Below are positions 1-5,111 of a stretch of 7,670 nucleotides of DNA, piece after piece. The DNA lies in NCBI GenBank assembly GCA_002404465.1, contig DHJT01000050.1, positions 1 through 7,670 on the forward strand, in the 5' to 3' direction. The DNA is from Sutterella sp. UBA4713 (GTDB taxonomy: Bacteria; Pseudomonadota; Gammaproteobacteria; Burkholderiales; Burkholderiaceae_F). The position numbers and the translations under genes were made by a program. The notes under the pieces were generated by a model. That model had not been told where the DNA came from and searched no databases. It worked only from the letters and a program-made list of their open reading frames with translations. Every line of letters begins with the position of its first letter. Positions within the stretch are counted from its first letter, which is position 1.

Positions 1-43
1 CAAAGCGGTGTGTGCCATTTCTCACCTGGTTTACGCGGGATCC

Positions 44-52
44 TGTTATAGT
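44..52 (+). promoter_or_regulatory. Candidate upstream extended -10 promoter (P1) of the ndk operon
   Basis: The bases read TGTTATAGT, a TGn extension followed by a hexamer (47-52) that matches TATAAT at five of six positions. No good -35 hexamer lies 16 to 18 bases upstream (around 24-29), so the call rests on the extended -10 alone. Transcription would start near base 59 and leave a leader of about 200 bases before ndk. This is inferred from sequence only. Confidence 0.3.
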
Positions 53-68
53 AAGAATTATACGTGTA

Positions 69-132
69 GCCGTCGGCTCAAATCTGTTCTATTCAACATG
101 CTAAAATCGCGCCGCTTTCCGAGCCCGACGGC
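69..132. repeat. Inverted repeat bracketing the P2 promoter
   Basis: The left arm GCCGTCGGCTC (69-79) is the reverse complement of the right arm GAGCCCGACGGC (121-132) except for one extra C in the right arm. Eight base pairs are uninterrupted. The 41-base interval contains the candidate -10 at 102-107. If transcription starts at P1, both arms lie in the leader and could pair. If it starts at P2, only the right arm is transcribed and the arms could serve only as DNA sites. Function is unknown. Confidence 0.35.
99..107 (+). promoter_or_regulatory. Candidate main extended -10 promoter (P2) of the ndk operon
   Basis: The bases read TGCTAAAAT: a TG one base before the hexamer TAAAAT (102-107), the extended -10 arrangement. 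The -35 position (79-84, CAAATC) is poor, which is tolerated at extended -10 promoters. The expected start near base 114 would give a leader of about 144 bases containing both stem-loops described below. As the only gene-free stretch before seven tightly packed co-directional genes, this is the natural place for the operon promoter. Confidence 0.42.
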
Positions 133-167
133 AAGACCTTTGTATGGGGTTCGGTTTGATGTGTTTG

Positions 168-203
168 CGTTTCTTGGTCCGTGATTTACATGACCAAGAA
201 ACG
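168..203 (+). repeat. Perfect 12-bp stem-loop in the ndk leader
   Basis: CGTTTCTTGGTC (168-179) and GACCAAGAAACG (192-203) are exact reverse complements separated by a 12-base loop (180-191). The stem can gain a G-U pair at 167/204. The bases after it (TTTCTCG) do not form a strong U-run, so it is unlikely to be a plain intrinsic terminator. A 12-bp perfect match at this spacing is very unlikely by chance in a window of this size, which suggests a real RNA structure or a protein site. Its function is unknown. Confidence 0.55.
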
Positions 204-210
204 TTTCTCG

Positions 211-236
211 TTCGCTTGAACTCAAGCGGATTTATC
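211..236 (+). promoter_or_regulatory. Attenuator-like hairpin just before ndk
   Basis: TTCGCTTG (211-218) pairs with CAAGCGGA (223-230) with one G-U pair, around a four-base AACT loop. TTTATC follows directly at 231-236. A short stem followed by a U-rich stretch resembles a weak intrinsic terminator or attenuator. It ends about 20 bases before the ndk start, so it could also affect ribosome access. The U-run is short and the stem has only about eight pairs, so strong termination is doubtful. Confidence 0.3.
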
Positions 237-244
237 ACCATGAA

Positions 245-250
245 AGAGAG
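245..250 (+). promoter_or_regulatory. Ribosome binding site that fixes the ndk start
   Basis: The purine stretch AGAGAG lies seven bases before the ATG at 258. This supports that codon over the in-frame ATGs at 144 and 240, which would add 38 and 6 residues not expected in the Ndk family. Confidence 0.5.
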
Positions 251-257
251 TCAAAAA

Positions 258-683
258 ATGGCTGTTGAACGTACCCTTTCCATTATTAAACCCGATGCCG
301 TGGCCAAGAATGTCATCGGCAAAATTTATTCACGTTTTGAAGACGCGGGTCTGAAAATCGTTGCCGCCCAAATGCGTCTTTTGTCCAAGGCCGAAGCCGA
401 AGGCTTTTATGCCGTACACCGCGAACGTCCCTTCTTTGCCGACCTCGTTAAATTCATGACCTCGGGCCCTGTGATGATCCAGGTTCTCGAAGGGGAAAAT
501 GCAATCGCCAAGAACCGTGAATTGATGGGCGCAACCGACCCGAAGAAGGCCAATCCGGGCACGATTCGTGCGGACTTTGCATCCTCAATTGACGCTAATG
601 CCGTTCACGGATCGGACGCTCCGGCCACGGCGGCTGTGGAAATCGCGTACTTCTTCCCGACACTTTCCATTCATTCCCGCTAA
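258..683 (+). CDS. ndk: Nucleoside diphosphate kinase
   Basis: Ndk moves the terminal phosphate from a nucleoside triphosphate (mainly ATP) to nucleoside diphosphates through a phosphohistidine intermediate, balancing cytoplasmic NTP and dNTP pools. The 141-residue product is close to the usual length (E. coli, 143) and fills the single Ndk fold. The family start MA(V/I)ERT is at residue 1. Expected active-site residues are present: K11, Y51, F59, R87, T93, R104, N114 and the phosphorylated His117 in the signature NAVHGSD. The frame is open upstream to an ATG at 144, but family alignment and an AGAGAG site at 245-250 favour 258. It is the first gene of the apparent operon and ends 20 bases before rlmN. 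Its leader of about 144 to 200 bases contains two hairpins, so regulation there is possible. The C-terminal half, ending in a FFP...SR tail, resembles Burkholderia Ndk as I remember it. Confidence 0.97.
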   Translation: MAVERTLSIIKPDAVAKNVIGKIYSRFEDAGLKIVAAQMRLLSKAEAEGFYAVHRERPFFADLVKFMTSGPVMIQVLEGENAIAKNRELMGATDPKKANPGTIRADFASSIDANAVHGSDAPATAAVEIAYFFPTLSIHSR

Positions 684-691
684 TTGAGTTC

Positions 692-696
692 GGAAG
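692..696 (+). promoter_or_regulatory. Ribosome binding site that decides the rlmN start
   Basis: GGAAG lies seven bases before the GTG at 704. The in-frame TTG at 698 is only one base from this site, too close to be served by it. The GTG at 704 is therefore preferred even though the TTG gives a slightly longer frame. Confidence 0.55.
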
Positions 697-703
697 ATTG
701 ACC

Positions 704-1867
704 GTGGCGTCCGTGCCCGAAGTCGATTCACGCGTGAATCTGTTGGGGCTTGACAGTGAGGCTGTCAAGTCCTGGTGTGCCGCGATGGGGGAAAAACCCT
801 ATCGTGCCGTTCAGCTTGTGCGCTGGATTCACCGTTTTTGCGAAGACGATTTTGAGCACATGACCAATCTGGCAAAATCGTTTCGTGCCAAGCTTTCTGA
901 AACGGCGCAAATTCGAGCTCCGGCTGTTTTGGATTGTCGGTATGCGACGGACGGTACCCGCAAGTGGCTTTTCGATGTCGGAAACGGTAATGCGGTTGAG
1001 ACCGTTTTCATTCCGTCGGAAAACCGCGGAACTTTGTGCATTTCCTCGCAGGCCGGGTGTGCGATGGGATGCCTTTTTTGCTCCACGGGCAAGCAAGGGT
1101 TTAACCGCAATCTGACAACGGCCGAAATCGTCGGTCAGGTTTGGACGGCCGAAAGAACCCTACGGCGAGAAGCCGGGATTACCGATCCCAATGATCGTGT
1201 GATTAGTAACGTCGTTCTCATGGGAATGGGCGAGCCGCTACAAAACTTAGAGGCCGTGTTGCCGGCGTTGCGTCTGTTTTTAGACGATAACGCTTACGGA
1301 CTTTCCCGGCGCCGTGTAACGGTTTCCACATGCGGTCTCGTGCGACAAATCGACAAGCTGGCCGCCTCGGTTCCCGTGGCACTGGCCGTGAGTTTACATG
1401 CGCCTGACGATGCCTTGCGTGACAAAATCATGCCGGTCAATAAAAAACATCCGTTATCTGATTTAATGGCAGCTTGTCGACGCTATTTGGCGGTTGCGCC
1501 GCGCGACTTTATTACTTTTGAGTATTTGCTCTTAGGCGGCGTGAACGATGCCGATGCGATGGCTTACAAGTTAATTGACCTCGTGCGGGATGTTCCCTGT
1601 AAGTTTAATTTGATCCCGTTTAATGCGTTTCCGGACTCAGGCCTTAAGGCGCCTGACGAGGCGCGCGTTGCGGCATTTGCTCAGATTTTAAATGCGGCCG
1701 GCATCGTGACGACCGTGCGTCGTCGTCGCGGTGATGACATTGCCGCTGCGTGCGGACAACTGGCCGGCGAGGTCAAAGACAGAACGCGTCGGGCCGAACG
1801 CTTGGTGATTCAAAAACAAGAAGCGGCTGACTTTTTTGCGGCAACCGAAAAGGAAGGACGGTCATGA
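704..1867 (+). CDS. rlmN: Dual-specificity 23S rRNA (A2503-C2) / tRNA (A37-C2) methyltransferase RlmN
   Basis: RlmN is a radical SAM enzyme that methylates C2 of A2503 in 23S rRNA and of A37 in some tRNAs, supporting peptidyl-transferase function and decoding accuracy. From the GTG start it has 387 residues, normal for the family. The [4Fe-4S] cluster motif CX3CX2C is at C119, C123 and C126. The two cysteines of the methyl-transfer mechanism are present: C112 in LCISSQ (equivalent to E. coli C118) and C350 in DIAAACGQL (equivalent to C355, which carries the methyl). The SAM-binding GMGEP is at 174-178. The N-terminal part (about 13-100) is the RlmN accessory domain, with the family pattern VNLLGL...GEKPYRA. 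GTG at 704 is chosen over TTG at 698 because of the GGAAG spacing. The stop overlaps the ispG start as ATGA, implying translational coupling. Two inverted repeats lie at codons 8 to 23. Confidence 0.97.
   Translation: MASVPEVDSRVNLLGLDSEAVKSWCAAMGEKPYRAVQLVRWIHRFCEDDFEHMTNLAKSFRAKLSETAQIRAPAVLDCRYATDGTRKWLFDVGNGNAVETVFIPSENRGTLCISSQAGCAMGCLFCSTGKQGFNRNLTTAEIVGQVWTAERTLRREAGITDPNDRVISNVVLMGMGEPLQNLEAVLPALRLFLDDNAYGLSRRRVTVSTCGLVRQIDKLAASVPVALAVSLHAPDDALRDKIMPVNKKHPLSDLMAACRRYLAVAPRDFITFEYLLLGGVNDADAMAYKLIDLVRDVPCKFNLIPFNAFPDSGLKAPDEARVAAFAQILNAAGIVTTVRRRRGDDIAAACGQLAGEVKDRTRRAERLVIQKQEAADFFAATEKEGRS
725..740. repeat. Perfect 16-bp palindrome in the 5' part of rlmN
   Basis: GATTCACGCGTGAATC is its own reverse complement. 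It begins 21 bases after the proposed rlmN start and encodes residues 8 to 13. It could be a dyad-symmetric protein site or, in RNA, a six-pair hairpin with a CGCG loop. The neighbouring stem-loop at 746-772 lies only five bases away. Selection for the structure is not proven. Confidence 0.5.
746..772 (+). repeat. 11-bp stem-loop in the 5' part of rlmN
   Basis: GGGCTTGACAG (746-756) pairs with CTGTCAAGTCC (762-772) around the five-base loop TGAGG. Eight pairs are contiguous Watson-Crick pairs, followed by one G-U and two G-C pairs. The structure is at codons 15 to 23 of rlmN and directly follows the palindrome at 725-740. It may affect rlmN translation or local mRNA stability between ndk and rlmN. 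That role is inferred from position only. Confidence 0.5.
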
Positions 1868-3099
1868 ATCCGGTGTTTTCATCGCGTCACAAAACAGAAA
1901 GTGTGCGTGTCGGAGACGGCAATAAGTCAGTCATGATCGGGGGCGCATCTCCGATTGTCGTCCAATCGATGACCAATACGGCAACCGAAGACGTTGATAA
2001 GACCGTGCAACAGATACGCGAGTTAGCCGAGGCCGGCAGTGAACTCGTGCGCATGACGGTCAATACGCCGGCGGCAGCCCGTGCCGTACCGTATATTCGG
2101 CAGGCGCTGGAAAAGGTCGGCTGTTTTGTGCCCTTGGTCGGCGACTTTCACTACAACGGCCATAAGCTTTTAAAAGCCGAACCTGCGTGTGCCGAGGCCT
2201 TAAGTAAGTACCGCATTAATCCGGGCAATGTCGGTAAAGGCACACTGCACGAAGAAAACTTTGCGACGATGATCGAAACGGCTTGCCGATTCGGGAAGGC
2301 CGTGCGTATCGGAGTAAACGGCGGATCCCTGGATAAGGAACTATTGGAAAAACGGATTGCTCAAGGACGAGAAGCCGGACTTGATGCAAAGGAAGTTTTT
2401 CTTAACTGCGTCATCGAAAGCACATTGGAAAGTGCTCGAGCGGCTTTATCGCTCGGTCTGAAAAAAAATCAACTTGTGCTCTCGGCTAAAGTCAGTTCCG
2501 TGCCGGACCTTGTGTACGTGTATCGCCGTTTGGCCGCGGAATCGTCGATTCCGCTTCATGTGGGACTGACGGAAGCCGGTATCGGAACAAAAGGTCTTGT
2601 GGCCAGCACGGCCGCGCTTTCGATCCTTTTGGCCGAAGGAATCGGCGACACGATTCGCGTTTCGATTACGCCGGAACCGGGAAAAACACGCTCACAAGAG
2701 GTTTTGGTGGCGCGTGAGGTTCTGCAAAGCCTCGGGTTGCGTCGCTTTTGCCCGTTTGTGACCTCGTGTCCGGGGTGCGGACGCACGAATAACGCGCTTT
2801 TCGAGAGCTTGGTGCATGCGACACAGGAATTTGTCACGCGACAAGGACCCGTGTGGAAAAAGGAGGCACCGGGGTCGGAGTCCATGCGCATTGCCGTGAT
2901 GGGCTGTGTTGTTAACGGACCGGGAGAAGCGACCAATGCCGATATCGGCGTGAGTCTTCCCGGACGCGGGGAGGCTCCCGTCGCTCCCGTTTTTGCCGAC
3001 GGTAAAAAGATAGCGACGCTCAAGGGCGATACGATTGCCAGTGATTTTCAAACACTCGTCGAACAGTATGTTCGCAAGCGCTGGTCGAAGAATGCATAA
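1864..3099 (+). CDS. ispG: 4-hydroxy-3-methylbut-2-enyl diphosphate synthase (HMBPP synthase)
   Basis: IspG (GcpE) catalyses the penultimate step of the MEP isoprenoid pathway, the reductive ring opening of methylerythritol cyclodiphosphate to HMBPP, using a [4Fe-4S] cluster and flavodoxin or ferredoxin electrons. The 411-residue protein has an N-terminal TIM barrel (about 10-280) with the family opening PIVVQSMTNT (30-39). The C-terminal cluster domain carries C302 and C305 in SCPGCGRT, C348 in MGCVVNGPGEA, and the cluster-ligating Glu355. It is about 40 residues longer than the E. coli enzyme, partly through a longer C305-C348 spacing, which is usual for betaproteobacteria. The start overlaps the rlmN stop, with AGGAAGG at 1851-1857 six bases upstream, so the two are probably translationally coupled. 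In many relatives rodZ (and sometimes pilF) lies between rlmN and ispG; here there is no room for either. An A8 run lies at 2461-2468. Confidence 0.97.
   Translation: MNPVFSSRHKTESVRVGDGNKSVMIGGASPIVVQSMTNTATEDVDKTVQQIRELAEAGSELVRMTVNTPAAARAVPYIRQALEKVGCFVPLVGDFHYNGHKLLKAEPACAEALSKYRINPGNVGKGTLHEENFATMIETACRFGKAVRIGVNGGSLDKELLEKRIAQGREAGLDAKEVFLNCVIESTLESARAALSLGLKKNQLVLSAKVSSVPDLVYVYRRLAAESSIPLHVGLTEAGIGTKGLVASTAALSILLAEGIGDTIRVSITPEPGKTRSQEVLVAREVLQSLGLRRFCPFVTSCPGCGRTNNALFESLVHATQEFVTRQGPVWKKEAPGSESMRIAVMGCVVNGPGEATNADIGVSLPGRGEAPVAPVFADGKKIATLKGDTIASDFQTLVEQYVRKRWSKNA
2536..2554. repeat. 19-bp inverted repeat inside ispG
   Basis: GCGGAATCG (2536-2544) and CGATTCCGC (2546-2554) are exact reverse complements around a single central T. 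In RNA this would fold as an eight-pair stem with a three-base loop. It encodes part of the segment AAESSIPLH near the end of the TIM barrel. There is no promoter or gene boundary nearby, so it may be chance, a protein-binding dyad or an mRNA hairpin. Confidence 0.45.
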
Positions 3100-3116
3100 A
3101 TGAGGGTTGGGTGACG

Positions 3117-4403
3117 ATGGGAAACGCCAAAATTACCGGAGTTAAGGGCATGAATGACATGCTTCCGGAAGAGACTCCCGTGTGGGAGCGGTTCGAAGAG
3201 GTTGCACGCTCCGTTGCGACGCGTTACGGGTACCGTCAGATTCGTACGCCGATTGTCGAGTCGACGGCGCTTTTTTGCCGCGGCATCGGTGAGGTGACCG
3301 ACATTGTCGAAAAGGAGATGTATTCCTTCGAAGACAGTTTAAACGGCGAAAAGCTCACGCTGCGTCCCGAAGGGACAAGTGCCGTCGTCCGTGCGGCAAT
3401 TGAGCACAATTTAACCTACAACGCACCGCAGCGCTTGTGGTATTTCGGGCCGATGTTTCGGCACGAGCGTCCGCAACGGGGACGCTATCGTCAGTTCTTC
3501 CAGTTCGGTTGCGAAGCCTTGGGATTTTCCGGGCCCGATATCGACGTGGAATTGCTCGCGATGACGCATCGCTTGTGGAAAGAGCTCGGCATTGAAGCGA
3601 ATCTTGAAATTAACAGCCTCGGAGCAGCACCCGAGCGCGCCGAACACCGCAAGGCATTAATTGCGTATTTTACGGCGCATAGCGACGTGCTCGATGAGGA
3701 GGCTAAGCGCCGCCTTTTAACCAATCCGCTGCGTATCCTGGATACGAAGAACCCTGCGATGCAAGAGCTTGTCAGCCAGGCACCCAAACTCATTGACTAT
3801 TTGGGAAAGGACTCTTTGGCCTTTTTAACAAGCCTGGAAAATGGCCTGACGTCGCTCGGTATTGCGTACACAATCAATCCGCGCCTTGTTCGAGGCCTCG
3901 ACTACTACAATCACACGGTCTTTGAATGGACAACCGATAAGCTCGGAGCACAGGGGACAATCTGCGGAGGCGGTCGGTACGATCCTTTAATCGGCTTACT
4001 CGGGGGCCGCGATACACCGGCAGCCGGCTTTGCCATGGGGGCCGAGCGCGTCATTGAATTGATGAAAGATGCCGGCAAGACCTTTGATGCGCCTTTGTGT
4101 CGTGTTTATATCGTGCACCAGGGCGACAAGACGGAGTTGGCGGCGCGAAAAATCGGGGAGACCCTGCGCGATGCGGGCATTGCAACCATTGTGCATGCCG
4201 GAAGTCCGTCTTTTAAGTCGCAGATCAAGCGCGCCGATGCTTCGATGGCTACGTGGGTCGTCATTGCCGGACAAGACGAAATCGAAAACGGGTGCGTTTC
4301 CGTCAAGCGCTTAAGGGACGAGGCGGGAGTTCGGGTTTTCGACGAGCAAAAGCGCACTCCGATTGACGAAATTGAAACAATTGTGCGTAAAGACACGTTT
4401 TAG
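3117..4403 (+). CDS. hisS: Histidyl-tRNA synthetase
   Basis: HisRS is a class II aminoacyl-tRNA synthetase, a cytoplasmic homodimer that charges tRNA-His. From the ATG at 3117 it has 428 residues (E. coli, 424). In order, it shows the N-terminal IxxVKGMND segment, RPEGT (83-87), motif 2 with FRHERP...RYRQF (114-127), the histidine-specific peptides RGLDYYNHTVFEW (259-271) and GGGRYDPLI (284-292), motif 3 GFAMGAERV (304-312), and the C-terminal anticodon-binding domain from about 326. The start is uncertain. GTG at 3111 is only four bases from the GAGGG at 3102-3106, while ATG at 3117 is ten bases from it and fits the family N-terminus better. It begins 17 bases after ispG. Two small inverted repeats (3162-3171 and 3175-3188) occur early in the gene. 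Confidence 0.96.
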   Translation: MGNAKITGVKGMNDMLPEETPVWERFEEVARSVATRYGYRQIRTPIVESTALFCRGIGEVTDIVEKEMYSFEDSLNGEKLTLRPEGTSAVVRAAIEHNLTYNAPQRLWYFGPMFRHERPQRGRYRQFFQFGCEALGFSGPDIDVELLAMTHRLWKELGIEANLEINSLGAAPERAEHRKALIAYFTAHSDVLDEEAKRRLLTNPLRILDTKNPAMQELVSQAPKLIDYLGKDSLAFLTSLENGLTSLGIAYTINPRLVRGLDYYNHTVFEWTTDKLGAQGTICGGGRYDPLIGLLGGRDTPAAGFAMGAERVIELMKDAGKTFDAPLCRVYIVHQGDKTELAARKIGETLRDAGIATIVHAGSPSFKSQIKRADASMATWVVIAGQDEIENGCVSVKRLRDEAGVRVFDEQKRTPIDEIETIVRKDTF

Positions 4404-4410
4404 AGCGCTT

Positions 4411-4423
4411 TCCTACGGTAGGA
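4411..4423. repeat. Small palindrome in the hisS-yfgM gap
   Basis: TCCTAC and GTAGGA are exact reverse complements around one G. The element lies in the largest gap between genes (45 bases) and eight bases after the hisS stop. As RNA it makes only a five-pair stem with a CGG loop and is not followed by a U-run, so it is not a good terminator. It could be an operator for an internal promoter, but I find no clear -35/-10 pair there. The gap also holds TAGGAA (4435-4440), the yfgM ribosome site, eight bases before the ATG. Confidence 0.25.
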
Positions 4424-4448
4424 TACGTTCGTTTTAGGAATAGACACT

Positions 4449-5084
4449 ATGGCATACGATTTAGAAGAACAAGAGTCCCTGGATCAACTTAAAGCGTGGT
4501 GGGAAAAATGGGGCACCCTCATTACGGTTGTGATTACCGTTGCGTGCCTGGCATTTGCCGGTTACAACGGGTATCGGTACTATGAAAAGAGTCAGGGTGC
4601 TAAAGCCACGGCAATGTACGTGCAACTGCAAAACGCCCTGGTTATGGACGAAAAGAAAAACGTCAAGTCCTTGTCCGAAGGGCTGATGAAGGAATACCCC
4701 AAGCACATTTTTGCCTCGCTCGCGGCGTTTGCTCGGGCAGCAGCTGCTGTGAGCGAAGATGATCTGGACGGTGCGAAAAAAGCCTTGACTTGGGTCATCG
4801 AAGTCGGCAAGCGGCCCGAGTATGAAACACTGGCACGTGTGCGATTGGCCGGCATCGATTTAGACCTCGGTAAGCCCCAAGATGCCCTTGCCGTCTTAAA
4901 GGCCGCCGCGCCCAAGGAAGGCGATGCCGTGATTTATAACGATCGACTCGGTGATGTGTACTACGCTTTAGGTGATGTGGAAAATGCGCGCAAGGCTTGG
5001 AAAGCTTCCATTGAGGCCGACAAACGTGTTAACACGTTGACGCCTTTCGTAACGATTAAGCTCGAGTCCTTGCCGGCCGAGTAA
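4449..5084 (+). CDS. yfgM: YfgM family periplasmic chaperone, ancillary SecYEG translocon subunit (TPR protein)
   Basis: In E. coli, YfgM is an inner-membrane protein with a periplasmic TPR domain. It associates with SecYEG and PpiD and helps secreted proteins leave the translocon. This 211-residue product has the same design. A short cytoplasmic N-terminus contains the YDLEEQESLDQLKAWWEK segment typical of the family, then one membrane helix at about 22-40, then an alanine-rich helical periplasmic domain. TPR-like units are visible at about 88-119, 125-153 and 163-191 (the last contains NDRLGDVYYALGDVENARKAW). The start has TAGGAA eight bases upstream. It sits directly before bamB, as in E. 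coli and Burkholderia, which supports the name. A 16-bp palindrome lies in codons 192 to 197. The exact function in betaproteobacteria is inferred from E. coli. Confidence 0.9.
   Translation: MAYDLEEQESLDQLKAWWEKWGTLITVVITVACLAFAGYNGYRYYEKSQGAKATAMYVQLQNALVMDEKKNVKSLSEGLMKEYPKHIFASLAAFARAAAAVSEDDLDGAKKALTWVIEVGKRPEYETLARVRLAGIDLDLGKPQDALAVLKAAAPKEGDAVIYNDRLGDVYYALGDVENARKAWKASIEADKRVNTLTPFVTIKLESLPAE
5023..5038. repeat. Perfect 16-bp palindrome near the 3' end of yfgM
   Basis: AACGTGTTAACACGTT is its own reverse complement. It lies 74 bases before the proposed bamB start. Its last two bases overlap TTGACG (5037-5042), which resembles a -35 hexamer, but no acceptable -10 lies 16 to 18 bases further on. 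The arrangement could be an operator for a weak internal promoter of bamB-der, or chance in coding sequence. Confidence 0.42.
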
Positions 5085-5100
5085 CGGATGAAACGAGATC

Positions 5101-5106
5101 GGGAGA
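5101..5106 (+). promoter_or_regulatory. Ribosome binding site that favours the second bamB start
   Basis: GGGAGA lies five bases before the ATG at 5112. The earlier in-frame ATG at 5088, three bases after the yfgM stop, has no comparable purine-rich site. The later start also gives a signal peptide of normal length. Confidence 0.5.
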
Positions 5107-5111
5107 CTCTT

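Noticed and set aside
144..257. In-frame extension of ndk to ATG at 144 or 240
   Set aside because: The frame is open, but Ndk proteins begin at the MA(V/I)ERT residue encoded at 258. The extra 38 residues resemble nothing in the family, and the stretch is occupied by leader hairpins.
1641..1664. GC-rich palindrome GCCTTAAGGC and adjoining GCGCCT/AGGCGC hairpin in rlmN
   Set aside because: Arms are only five to six bases, a level expected several times by chance in this window.
2461..2468. A8 run in ispG with a -1-frame stop at 2487-2489
   Set aside because: It is one base shorter than the der run and encodes KKN. Such runs are less prone to slippage and common enough to need no special explanation.
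2556..3023. 155-codon open frame on the - strand inside ispG
   Set aside because: It is antisense to the conserved cluster-binding domain of IspG and has no recognisable protein features.
3100..3114. ATG at 3100 after ispG as a small gene or hisS start
   Set aside because: It reaches a stop after four codons (TGA at 3112-3114).
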